From assembly GCA_000226015.1 (NCBI GenBank), contig JH153654.1:65135-96463 (forward strand): a DNA stretch of 31,329 nucleotides, read 5' to 3'. The DNA is from Mnemiopsis leidyi. Its lineage: Eukaryota > Ctenophora > Tentaculata > Lobata > Bolinopsidae. The position numbers were made by a program, and so were the translations under genes. Below the pieces are notes generated by a model that made no database searches, was not told the DNA's origin, and saw only the letters and a list, made by a program, of their open reading frames with translations. This document shows positions 20,445 through 29,739 of the stretch, in pieces (positions within the stretch are counted from its first letter, which is position 1; every line of letters starts with the position of its first letter).

Positions 20445-23396
20445 GGTTGTCTTGGTGGAATGTATCTTTGTGTCCTTCAGGATGTGTGATTCTTGGATGG
20501 TTGGTTTCGAGGTGTGTCTCGAATCGTATCAGTTTTAGGGAGCTATAGTTGTTTTAATCCCGTTCTCATTTCTTGGTATCTGAAGAAGGGAAGGTTTAAA
20601 GACGATAAAGAAGAGGAGACCAATTTTTTCGAAGTTTATTTTTTATACCAACCTCACCTACAAAATAACTTTTCTATCTTTTGTGCCATTTTCCCAAATC
20701 CAAAGAATGGTGTAGCGATTGCAATCTCAAACAGAAACGACTTGCAATATATTCGATTTTCCATCCAACATTAACACTGTCGTTGTGTCAATAAATATCC
20801 TATCATCATCTGATTTCTACATCCTCAATCTCCAAATTCCCCGTACGGATCACAACACTTCAATAAGGTCAACAGACACTTAGCCACCACAACCATTTAT
20901 CAAGTCTGCAATAGAGTCTGCAAAACTTGCCTTTCCACCGCAGTGTTTCCAATTTTAAACTTATCGTATCTAATGTCGGGATTTGCTCCAATCACTCTCG
21001 TATCCAGTTGCCCCATCTCGTGTCTTATCAGCTCAACAAAGTTGCCGATAAACCTACTTCTCTGGTTACGTAGGAGATAGGAGCTGGAAGTTACTTGATA
21101 TGCGAGGAGGAAAAGGTGAAAATTGGTGGAGAAATTTTGTACCCGGCCAGGAATGTAGCAGGATCCGTTACGGGGGGAGACCGCGGTAACCGAAACTTGT
21201 TGAGCCTTATCAGGGGTGATTAGAGAGGGACCCAGTTTAAACGGCGCTAATTTTCGACTGTAAGAAGAACGGTTGTGAACAAGTCAATTTTATAAATCCA
21301 GGTCGCTTAAGAAATTTCTGTGAAATGATTCATTTTCATTTGGAGGGGAGTCTAGACGCAATAATTGAAGCACATACGCCAAACGGAGAATAAAATGATG
21401 GAGAAGTTTCTGAATATAAGCGGTCTAACACTATCTCATATCACTCTAACTTTATCCAATATCCATTTCTTTTCGCATCGCATCAATTTTGTTTAAAATG
21501 ACTCGCTCGACAACCCATGACCAAGGCTCATTTATGACATTGGACCAACCACTATTTTTCACTGAAATTAAATCCCTCAACTTCAAGAATGCACAAGATC
21601 AACAGAAGTTTCAAATTAACCTCCGAAAATATTAGTACAAACTAACAAACAAGAATAATCAAAGATTTATAATATTAATACAATTCTAGGTCACGAGAGC
21701 ACAATATTCGCTGCAGGTAAAGTTTGAGTACCATGTTATGTTTAAATAATTCAATTTTCTGTAAATTGCTTTACACAATTATCCTATCTAAAGTCGAGCG
21801 TATCCAACAAATAAGGTAATTGATTGAGTTTGACGAATTAACGACTCAATAATTGAAACATGCACGACTAAAAGCACGACACATTGTAATCAAATCACCT
21901 GAACTTAGTCCTAACAGCATGCACCCAGTCCTACAGCGGAGATAAAACGTACAAATGAAAGAGAACGGGTTTTCTATTTAGACTCTCTCCAGTTAGCCCC
22001 ACAAGCTGAATCTAAACCAGTGCAGAGCTGGCTCTTCCACCAATCAGGGACCAGGAAATGTCGTCACGTGACTTGCAGCTGCTGCACGTGCTTGGCTCTC
22101 CGCCAATCGGCTGGACTGGACAACGTGACGTCTCATGCTAAACGAATCAACTCAAGTGCAGTAAACACGATAATATTATGTGGGGGTGGGGAGCATGTTT
22201 CACTGTTTAATGAACCTATTCAACGAGCTTCTGAATCAGATTTCAAAGGACAATATTTATGAACGGACAGCTTTTTAAGTTGAAAAAACAATCAGGAATA
22301 ATCTTGAACCACCCTTTTTGCACTGCTACTCAGTGGCTCAGATTTTCTATACCTTATTATTTTACGTTGAATACTGGCGTTTTAACGCTTAATCATAAAA
22401 AAGCGTCTAGTAAAACACAACCAACGGTCGTTAAGCAATAAATCTTTCATATTTTTATTTTTCTAAGATCATGAACCTTCAGTGCAACTTCTGACCACAA
22501 AAATATATCTACAAAACTTTCAAATGGAATAGAGAAAAATCAACGCTTGGATGCAGAACTCATTCGCAGACGATTTCTTCAAGGACAGATAACTTCACTG
22601 GATTTAATGAGCTCATGAGGCAAATTCATGCGATTTTTTAACTGCGAGCACTGAGCAGCCTTTAAAATTCATGCAATTTTTGTACATCTAATAAATTCTT
22701 CTGCATGATACGATGTGAATAATTTTACCTCAAACAAGTCGGACTATACCAAATTTTTCCTATCAATAATCAAAAGATTTAATTGAATTATCAAGTGTCG
22801 ATTTATCGGGCTTATTTGGGGACGCACATCCACTTAAAATATAATTGATGGTAATTAGATCTGCCACATTGACCTATGAACATAGATTTGTTGACATACA
22901 GATCCCCAAATTTGTACACTTTATTCACACGCCTAGATCGGTAAGATTACGAAATGCTGAGGGAATAAACGGGAAATACGTAAGCGGTGTCTAAAACAAG
23001 TAATTATTGTGCGAAAAACCCAAACTTCATGGAAAAGATGTATGTTGAGAACCAGATAACAGAGTTTTTGCCGTGAATTGTCAAGGGAGAGACCTGGTGG
23101 TGGGACAGGGTTTCACACATATCGTGTGAAAAATCTGACAAAACTCAAGAAACATGGTCCGTGGCGTTGAAATCCTGGACTCATCCTTTAGAGGAATACG
23201 GGCTAGAAGATAATGGTCTGACACGATTGGCATTTTATTGGAACTCGAAAAGCTGTTAAAGATCAGATAAACAGATATATTCATGAGATAAAAGAGATTT
23301 CCATTCGTATATTATATTGATTATAAATCCTCAAAATCTAACAATAAAATATGAAAAACTGAACAAAGCCGAATCCCGCACGCACGTGTCAGTGCG
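20445..23396. other. Intergenic region between RUSF1 3' end and the homeobox gene
   Basis: About 2.95 kb between two genes on the same strand, expected to hold the homeobox 5' UTR and promoter. The clearest element is the CCAAT/E-box module at 22039-22110. No TATA box or start site can be assigned with confidence, and no conserved protein block was found. The minus frame at 23081-23284 lies downstream of the RUSF1 stop and was not recognised. Confidence 0.65.
22039..22110. promoter_or_regulatory. Symmetric CCAAT/E-box module, possible homeobox gene promoter or enhancer
   Basis: CCAATCAG near 22041, GTCACGTGAC at 22063-22072, CACGTG at 22085 preceded by CAGCTGCTG, and CCAATCGG near 22104. Two CCAAT boxes flank two E-boxes within about 70 bp. 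It is 1.6 kb upstream of the homeobox ATG at 20444. The motif set matches known animal promoter words (NF-Y and USF sites); which gene it serves is inferred. Confidence 0.42.
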
Positions 23397-23402
23397 TTTA
23401 TT
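23397..23402 (-). terminator. Polyadenylation signal of RUSF1
   Basis: AATAAA on the minus strand, 14 nt past the TAA. A very short 3' UTR is implied if this signal is used. CACGTG at 23383 lies just beyond. Confidence 0.6.
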
Positions 23403-23415
23403 CTGGAGCGGTAGT

Positions 23416-23522
23416 TTATACGGGAGAATATCGCAGTTGAGAAGCACCAAGGGGAGAGAAAGACAGGTCCCATCCTTCCTGGGACATCTCGGAGAGGAAC
23501 GTCTGGTATTTTGATTTCTGAT
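23416..23522 (-). CDS. RUSF1: RUSF1 exon 11, C-terminus and stop
   Basis: Encodes KYQTFLSEMSQEGWDLSF and a short tail to TAA at 23418-23416. F-xx-FL-xx-L-xxx-GW near the C-terminus is conserved in RUSF1, although the following E-W-R block is reduced to SQLR. Acceptor CTCCCAG at 23523 fits phase 1 from exon 10. A second AG five nt on (first base 23517) fits phase 0 and would suit an intervening microexon. Confidence 0.68.
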
Positions 23523-26500
23523 CTGGGAGATATGGAATATAACTTATTATATTTTTAAATCGTAAATAGAAGACTTACAAGTTTAAATATTGGGCCGATT
23601 GTTTATAAGCTGAATGATATATTTGGTTTCAATTTATTAGCCCTTCTCGAATTTGAAGTGTAGAAACAACCATTATTATCTACCTCTTTAATCCCTTTCA
23701 CTGCACAGCCGGGAAGAGCAATTAATTTTAACCAAATAGAAGACTGGATAAAAATGTCGCCAAAATTGCCATGAAAAGCTGGTGATAGAAATTCGAAAAC
23801 GATAATTCGAATTTCGATGTATACAATTTTGTAACACAATTTTGTAACACAATTAAAATTTACTGTAATATATACAAGGATCATCTATGTGTTGGGGGAT
23901 GTGTTACAGGTCACAGGATACCACCTGTAAGAGTCCAGCTCTTTAGATAACATAATACCTGTATTTGGAAGAAAAATAGTTGAGTCTGAGGACTGTAAAG
24001 CTGCCATGTAAGCCAAGTGGTATGCTTCTATCTGATCTCTGTGATTTGATCCCGATCTTAGACAAACCCTCATCTCATCTGCAATAAACGCGTGTTAGTG
24101 GCAGAACATGCTCAGAAATTGAGCGCAAGAACAACTCTGTGCTAAATGCTTCAATGCTTGGCCATTGCTTTTAAAACTTTTCATATCCGAGCTTCAGTTT
24201 AAGATAATGCAACTCTTTAAGGTTAATGGCGGAAAGCTTTAATGATAGAAAGTGCTGAGGCAGTGTCAGTTGATTTGTTCAATTCTGTACACTTGAATAC
24301 TTGATAATTCTCAGAGAATGACTATAAAAGTTATAACCATACTTAAATCACCATCAACGACCATTGCGACAAAACGGACATTTTACCACTGCATTGCTTC
24401 GCTGACCTGAGAAACATGCGCGCGTAATTTACACGTACGTGCGTACTCGCGTGGAATCCATGTGCTAACGTGACATTAAAATTTGGTTCGGCAATGCGCG
24501 TTCCGCACAGCACAGACCATTTCTGCTAGAAACGTGTCGTTTGAAAACAGAGTGAGGACACCCGTTTGGCCCGTCTCTGTTCTAGCACAAATCACAATGA
24601 TAAAATTGTAAAACTAGATTCGTTTTTACAATGTTTATATACTGGGTCCTAAGGTAGCGTCAGTGGCGGTAAATTATGCCGTATGCTACAGAATTGAAAG
24701 GCACTACATAATTATTCAATAAACTGGCGACATGGTCTCTGGCTCAGATAACATATTGTTTCCCTCTTTTGCCGGCTGTGTTGTGTAATCTTAAGCCAAA
24801 TAAGTTCGACATCGCCGCGGCCCCAGACTACGATCAAAAATGTTCCGGAAGCACTGAAACAACATTTACACATTTCCCACGAAGAGAAATTTGACCAACT
24901 AACCATTAAATGAATAGATGATGTAACGAGATTCATTCGTCCCAAGTTCACTCATCATACGAGACCTGAATGAAAACTGTAAATTTTTACCAAGCATATA
25001 GTCGTTTATCATCTAATTCGTAAACTATTCAAAATTCCCTTTTATTTTTTGCCTCGTAGCAAATCTATGAGTGTTACCTGGAAACATCTAAATCTTCAAG
25101 TGACGCTCCAATAACTATCCGTTTTTGTATTCCACGGTGTCCTGTAATCATAAGTAATTAGAAGTTTAGATAACACGTAATAAGTTAATACATGTAGTAG
25201 GGTTGTGTAACTTTGTACAGTACATGATTGTGTATAAAAGTGGAATTGCAAATTCGGGAAATTCTTACAATTGAAAACGCAGGCTAACTTGAAAGCTAGA
25301 GCTATTTTTAAGCATCAAAACTTAAAAACTTAAGAGAAGTTGAGTTCAATCAAGATCGGTTTAGTTAAACTTAATGCAGCTTAAGTTTAGCATCAGCCAT
25401 CAGTATGTTAACTTAGAACTGGACAGTGTAACTGTGTACGCCGCTTACCCAGAATAAACGGTTCTTTACAGTTGACTTGCTCAGGGGTGAGTACACTTCC
25501 CTCTCTAAACCAGTGCTCAAGGAGAACTTTATATCGTGTAGGGTTGAGAGATTTCATAACTAAACAGCTGCACGCTCTGTAGTTACTGAAAGTTTATTTG
25601 AAAATGTAACATCAATTGTTGGTTCAATGGAAAGTTTAGTCATGGCTAAGAACCGAACAAGTCATCATTTGCAATAGAGTCAGTTGACAGTTCTCATGAT
25701 GAATTCAACAAATGCAGATATAAAAACACGAAGACAGTAAGGGAACATTAGCTACCTCGAGATTTAACTTTTTAATTATAGTTCTTAACTCACAAGTAGA
25801 GATGTAGAACTGTTAGAAGAGAAAATGTAGCCCAAGTTATGAGGGGTGAAACAGAGATAATGTTTATAAGGGTCATACTTAGAACCAGTCCTAGAAGACC
25901 AGACAGCTTTTCCTGAAACAGCAAAACGGATAAGATCTAGCATCGGTATGTGAACTTTACTATGCCAAAATTGGAATTTTCCATCTTATTAAAACTCAAA
26001 GTTTTGATCAACTCTCATTATCATTTCTGAGAATATCAATTTAGTAATTAAAACCTGACTGCCGTCTTTAGCGCTGACATCAGCCATGTTGTTACACTGA
26101 GCTTGGTGTTGTTTGATGGTTGCGCGTGTGCACCCTCCCGCTACTCCAACCAGACTCTGTGGAGAAGAGACGAATAAGCAAAATTATAATTCGGGCCAGC
26201 TAACATTAGCAACATGTGATACTTGCATATACAAGTTGACAAAGTGCAACTCAAATTTATTTCGTTGGAGAACAGACAGACGAGTGCTGAAACAATTTTC
26301 TCACTCTTTCATTTGAGAAAATAACAACCTACCCTGAAGACTGAAGTGCAGCACATAGCGAATGTAAACAAGTAAGGGGGTGCAAGGGGAGATAACAGGT
26401 CTAGAAACATAGCAATGTCATTCAGCACATCAGCAAATAGACGCCATCTTTTAGCATCAATGTCTAAAAGTGTTCCTTTGGACCAGGCGAATAGTATGTT

Positions 26501-28006
26501 GGAGATCATTCCAGTGCCATCTGGGGAGTGAAGAAAGATGTCCGATTTATTTTGCATGATACGATAGAGAAAGGTATTTTTGGAAGGGGTCATAAATTTT
26601 TACCAATCAACAGATAGCACTGTTTTCTAGCTTCTCATTGTTCAAAATTTCTGATCTCTTCCAAAATACCCTTTTTATTACAACAGCAAATGATAACTTC
26701 AAATGACGATTAGTTATCGAGTATCTACTATTGCATGAAAGAGTTGGAAACTTCTTGAAACTATTTTTGTATTTCCCACAATCAGACATCGAATGAAAGG
26801 GTTGAAACTTGGAAGTATCACAAGACTTGTATCTACTAAATGATGGAAACTCTATCTACCTTTCATCAACCATGTGTAGGTAGCTCCTAAGGCACTTGCC
26901 TTGCTGTTCCCGACACCCATTCCTTGAAATATTGCATGGGATGCTAGTGTGCCGTTGAGAGTGGAACATAACTCCTGAAGGGGAAATTTTGCAAAATTGG
27001 GAAAAGGAATGTCTTTGCACGCAAAAATAAGCCATTTTAGCACTTTTGGCTCCAACACAATAATTGGAATTGGGAAGATGTCTAACCTGCAGCGTGTCCC
27101 AGAATTGGTACGTCAGATAATCTCTACTGACTGAGTTGGGGTAACCTTCAGGGAGAAACACTTCCTGAGTATTTGTTCATTTGAGAACAGTTCAAATTGA
27201 ATGGGGAAGTTTCAATGGGGAGGTGTCACAAATTCGAAAATTTGAGATGTAACAGAAATTGGCTAATGATTAGCCAGGTACGAAGAATTGATATCTCACA
27301 TGCTAGTGGTCAATAATACACTGTGGCTATTGGGCTGCCGGACAACTTCACCACATGACTGACAGGATGGTTTGATCAGTTGATTGGGTACCCAATCAAT
27401 AGATCTTGTTAACTTTCAAACGACAACTTCACCACAACGACAACTTCACCACAAGTCATGTGATCCTTGAGTTATGGAAAACTCAGAAATTAGTGGTGAA
27501 GTTGGCCACCTGATCTTGTGGTGAAGTTGTCGTTTCAGAGGGTCACCAGATCCGGCGACCTGTCAAATTGATTGGGTACCCTGTTAAGAGTTTGAGTAAG
27601 TTTCCAATCATGTGGTGAAGTTGTCGGTCACCTGTTATTGTAAAGATATGTAAACATGAAATGCGATGGGAATGAAGACTCAATATAATCACTTTCAAAG
27701 CAAATCTTCTACACCCTAAAATGAATTTCATTCCCAATCTCCATTGATTCTTTTGATCTACAAACATAAATATCATAAGATATTTTTTGACATTTCTGTT
27801 ACATTGGGTTCAAAAACATGACATATAACTCAATTAACATATTTCGTAGAAAGCAATTTCATTTACAGTATTAGATTTAAATTACTAACCTTTAAAAATG
27901 ACGATAGTTTCTGATGTCCTTTAGCAACCTTCTTTATCTTGAGCCCCTCATGATTAAATTCAATCTCATTAACAGTTGTTCCATCGTAATCTTCTTTGAA
28001 TCTCAT
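23416..28006 (-). CDS. RUSF1: RUS family member 1 homologue (DUF647), eleven exons
   Basis: Membrane-associated protein of the RUS (root UV-B sensitive) family. Plant RUS1/RUS2 act in early seedling development; the role of animal RUSF1 is not established. Coding exons in order: 28006-27890, 27164-27087, 26974-26860, 26520-26333, 26156-26055, 25912-25794, 25585-25449, 25141-25078, 24965-24904, 24078-23959, 23522-23416. All are GT-AG and in phase, total 1209 nt and about 402 residues, slightly shorter than the vertebrate protein. Hallmarks are FLPEGYPNSVSRDYLTYQ, DTLQELCSTLNGTLA, GVGNSKASALGATYTW, RWRLFADVLNDIAMFLDL, GVAGGCTRA and NNMADVSAKDGSQE. Residues about 201-240 are strongly hydrophobic, likely membrane segments. 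The DUF647 core is near certain; the last junction is less sure. Confidence 0.93.
23523..23958 (-). other. RUSF1 intron 10, with a possible 17-nt microexon
   Basis: Otherwise unremarkable AT-rich intron. At 23700-23684 a 17-nt stretch is bounded by CTGTGCAG and GAG|GTAGAT, enters in phase 1 and leaves in phase 0, adding VKGIKE if joined to the alternative acceptor of exon 11. Confidence 0.4.
23959..24078 (-). CDS. RUSF1: RUSF1 exon 10
   Basis: Acceptor TTATTGCAG, donor G|GTATTA, phase 1. Encodes EMRVCLRSGSNHRDQIEAYH and LAYMAALQSSDSTIFLPNT. The Q-E-AxHxAYMAA pattern corresponds to the ATHxLMLxAL block of RUSF1. Confidence 0.8.
24079..24903 (-). other. RUSF1 intron 9 (825 bp)
   Basis: Mostly AT-rich; a CpG-richer patch at about 24413-24570 (GCGCGCGTAA, ACGTACGTGCG and similar) stands out and may be an old repeat. 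No coding block recognised. Confidence 0.6.
24904..24965 (-). CDS. RUSF1: RUSF1 exon 9
   Basis: Acceptor TTCATTCAG, donor G|GTTAGT, phase 2 to 1. Encodes SRMMSELGTNESRYIIYSFN. The segment resembles the short E(x)YLL region of other RUSF1 proteins. The open frame on the same strand at 24951-24712 is in another frame and is intron. Confidence 0.76.
25078..25141 (-). CDS. RUSF1: RUSF1 exon 8
   Basis: Acceptor TGATTACAG, donor AG|GTAACA, phase 1 to 2, 20 full codons: HRGIQKRIVIGASLEDLDVS. Poorly conserved region; assigned by phase and position. Confidence 0.75.
25142..25448 (-). other. RUSF1 intron 7 (307 bp)
   Basis: AT-rich intron; nothing recognised beyond its splice sites. Confidence 0.75.
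25449..25585 (-). CDS. RUSF1: RUSF1 exon 7
   Basis: Acceptor CTTTCAG, donor G|GTAAGC, phase 2 to 1. Encodes NYRACSCLVMKSLNPTRYKV and LLEHWFREGSVLTPEQV, matching the NYRA(V) and LNxxR blocks that follow the last hydrophobic segment in RUSF1. Confidence 0.9.
25794..25912 (-). CDS. RUSF1: RUSF1 exon 6, hydrophobic segment
   Basis: Acceptor TGTTTCAG, donor TT|GTGAGT, phase 0 to 2. Encodes EKLSGLLGLVLSMTLINI and then PLITWATFSLLTVLHLY, two likely membrane-spanning stretches; the E after Q completes the SAKDGSQE block. Confidence 0.88.
26055..26156 (-). CDS. RUSF1: RUSF1 exon 5
   Basis: Acceptor TCTCCACAG, donor CAG|GTTTTA, phase 0. Encodes SLVGVAGGCTRATIKQHQ and NNMADVSAKDGSQ, the most conserved run in the family. 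The internal ATG is not a gene start. Confidence 0.96.
26333..26520 (-). CDS. RUSF1: RUSF1 exon 4
   Basis: Acceptor CTCCCCAG, donor AGG|GTAGGT, phase 1 to 0. Encodes DGTGMISNILFAWSKGTLLD, then DAKRWRLFADVLNDIAMFLD and a hydrophobic LLSPLAPPYLFTFAMCC segment. The RWR-FAD-LND block is the family signature. Confidence 0.96.
26521..26859 (-). other. RUSF1 intron 3 (339 bp)
   Basis: AT-rich intron; nothing recognised. The 60-residue open frame at 26607-26789 is inside it. Confidence 0.75.
26860..26974 (-). CDS. RUSF1: RUSF1 exon 3
   Basis: Acceptor CCCCTTCAG, donor G|GTAGAT, phase 0 to 1. Encodes ELCSTLNGTLASHAIFQGMG, then VGNSKASALGATYTWLMK, a conserved Gly/Ala-rich segment of DUF647. Confidence 0.95.
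27087..27164 (-). CDS. RUSF1: RUSF1 exon 2
   Basis: Acceptor AATACTCAG, donor CAG|GTTAGA, 26 codons. It encodes EVFLPEGYPNSVSRDYL and TYQFWDTLQ, the block that opens the DUF647 domain. The longer open frame to 26856 runs into intron. Confidence 0.95.
27341..27625. mobile_element. Nested inverted-repeat (foldback/MITE-like) element in RUSF1 intron 1
   Basis: The word GACAACTTCACCACA occurs forward at 27341, 27422 and 27439 and inverted at 27515-27532 and 27608-27625, with a diverged inverted copy near 27493. Outer arms share GACAACTTCACCACATGA (27341-27358 against 27608-27625); inner arms share CGACAACTTCACCACAAG (27438-27455 against 27515-27532). Between them is a perfect 20-bp palindrome TTGATTGGGTACCCAATCAA at 27380-27399, with a half copy at 27568-27581. 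No transposase is encoded and no target-site duplication could be fixed. Confidence 0.72.
27890..28006 (-). CDS. RUSF1: RUSF1 exon 1 (start)
   Basis: ATG at 28006-28004 with an in-frame TAG two codons upstream, encoding 39 residues (MRFKEDYDGTTVNEIEFNHE...) to donor AAG|GTTAGT in phase 0. The peptide itself is not conserved, as is usual for this end of RUSF1, but it joins in phase to the conserved FLPEGYP exon. Confidence 0.75.
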
Positions 28007-28110
28007 TGACTAACTTTGGTTCAGCTGATCAATTATGGGGTGAACTACAATCTTGCATGGAACAATTGATAGAGAAATTTATTTTTTGGGGAGGGACAAC
28101 AAATCGTTTT

Positions 28111-28135
28111 CTGATTGGTTAATCACCATCACATG
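28111..28135 (-). promoter_or_regulatory. Putative RUSF1 promoter elements (CCAAT box and E-box variant)
   Basis: CCAATCAG on the minus strand at 28118-28111, about 105 nt upstream of the RUSF1 ATG, with TCATGTGA just upstream. The same two-motif pairing recurs in the homeobox locus. No TATA box seen. Confidence 0.45.
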
Positions 28136-28720
28136 ATACAGATTATTTGTGACCCTCTCCTCAAAATGACGATATTGTTGCATCATGTTAAAAGAAGGGG
28201 TTAATAATATTGATAGTGAAACATGGAATTGATCAGGAGGCTTAAAAAGTTTTTATCACTATTTAATCATAAACAATTTTACTTTTTCACGCCAATGCAT
28301 GTTCAATGGAGCCAGTTGCATAAAATTGAAGGCTCAACAAAACAACCGAATTATTGGGGTAACTATACAAAAGGTCATACAGTAATTCCGGCAAAATGCG
28401 GTAGTGTAAAAAGGATTCTGCTAACCATGTAGAACAGGATATGCAGCCTGAAGTGGTGCTTAAATAAAGAGGCTACAATGAGCATTTTAATATCTATACA
28501 TTAAACACCTTTGTAATGATAAGATAAAAATAAAATTGTAATTTTACTTGTTTGTTTTTTAGCTTTAAAAATGGTGACACAGTACAGCACATGATAACTA
28601 AAAACCTAAGAAGGATAATGTATGGAAAGAGGCATTTAGTCAAAGTCAGCAGCGTAACAATGCCCCAGCAGCCTCAGCTTCTCCGAGGGCACTGTCCCCA
28701 GTGACAGAAAGTTGAGAATT
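28136..28720. other. Upstream of RUSF1, no gene seen
   Basis: AT-rich intergenic DNA. A plus-strand open frame at 28223-28432 has no recognised domain; an AATAAA follows at about 28465, but this is weak support for a gene. Confidence 0.55.
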
Positions 28721-28721
28721 T

Positions 28722-28971
28722 AGGAATGTCATTCCTAGTCAAAATTGAAGTAGTTTAAGCACTTTAAGTAAGTTCAAGTAGCCAAAGAAAGCCTAACCAG
28801 TCATCTCGGTAAAAGTTGTTAAATCTGTCTCGATTTACTTGTAGTCAATCTTGGCAACTTTTTGATTGAGCGCTCAATCATATTCCTAGCCATTCCTTAC
28901 ATGCTTCCTGACGCGCGGCATATATTTTTAACTTGGCTACTCCAAGGAATGGGCTAGTCTAACGACTAGCC
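28722..28971. repeat. Cluster of perfect palindromes and hairpins
   Basis: TAGGAAT/ATTCCTA at 28722-28738, an 18-bp perfect palindrome TGATTGAGCGCTCAATCA at 28863-28880, and GGCTAGTC-TAAC-GACTAGCC at 28952-28971. CCTAGCCATTCC (about 28884) is roughly inverted in GGAATGGGCTAG (about 28946). It directly precedes the tRNA-like SINE head and may be part of one composite repeat. Confidence 0.6.
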
Positions 28972-29021
28972 ATAGTAGCGCGCATTCAGATTGTTAGCAA
29001 TTCTTTCCACGTCATGTAGGT

Positions 29022-29090
29022 GTAGTGGTGTAGGGGTAGCAAATAACACTAGCGATCCAGAGGTTACTGGTTTGAATCCTGCCAGTGATC
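29022..29090 (+). repeat. tRNA-derived SINE head or tRNA pseudogene
   Basis: A degenerate A-box GTGGTGTAGGGGTAGC lies at about 29025-29040 and a good B-box GGTTTGAATCC at 29069-29079, the spacing of an internal RNA polymerase III promoter. Anticodon and acceptor stems do not pair properly, so a functional tRNA is unlikely. The following sequence may be the SINE body. Confidence 0.55.
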
Positions 29091-29739
29091 AATTTTTAAC
29101 GTTTTCATCTCAGATTATCATAGTTTTGAATCTGCTCTAACTACATCTCAACTCCTGTACCCTGTACCTATCAATTATGCCTATCAATTAAATGTTCAAG
29201 CTATGCGAATACAAAGTAGCCATTTTTGTCAAAATTTTTAGATTCCTAGCCACTTCTCAAAATTATGTCACTGGGGCGCTGTCTTAAGGGGGTGCCCAGG
29301 CATCATAAAAATATGGGACAATTTTGCATGATTAACTGCGCAACTAGCAAAATCATGGGTTTGGTTTAATAACTTTACTATTTATATAGATTTTTCGGTC
29401 ATATTTTCACAAATAGCTCCTAGTAGGCCCCTAAATTAGGGGCGCCACTTAGAGGGCGCCTTTTTACCACTAAGGGGGGCCATATTTGCTAGAGCTACAA
29501 CGTTACGCCAAGTTTAACAATGATTTTCTCTTCTTGACTCAAGTGAAAGACGAAGGATTGAATGGAATCTAAGCCCTTAGAAATATTTTTCATATTTGCT
29601 ACACCTGTACCCACTACCCCAGGCTTTTACAGTTGTACTGAAGGGGCTCCTGGAAGATTCTAAATCCTTTAACAAGACCCCCATCATTTAGCAAAGCACC
29701 AATTCCAGGGGTTTGATTCTGCATGTTGCAACTGAGAAG
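29091..29739. other. Repeat-like intergenic DNA, no gene seen
   Basis: Contains a near-perfect hairpin GCCCCTAAATTAGGGGC at 29427-29443 and two GGCGCC sites at 29441 and 29455. Probably SINE/LINE-derived, but no family could be named. Confidence 0.45.

Noticed and set aside
24712..24951. 79-residue minus-strand frame
   Set aside because: It overlaps RUSF1 exon 9 in another frame and continues into intron 9; splicing 24904 to 24078 keeps the conserved frame.
26856..27161. 101-residue minus-strand frame read as one protein
   Set aside because: Only the first part (to DTLQ) is RUSF1 exon 2; the rest is intron and out-of-frame exon 3. Correct splicing recovers the conserved protein.
29022..29090. 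Functional tRNA gene
   Set aside because: The B-box is good, but acceptor, anticodon and T-stems do not pair; SINE head or pseudogene is more likely.
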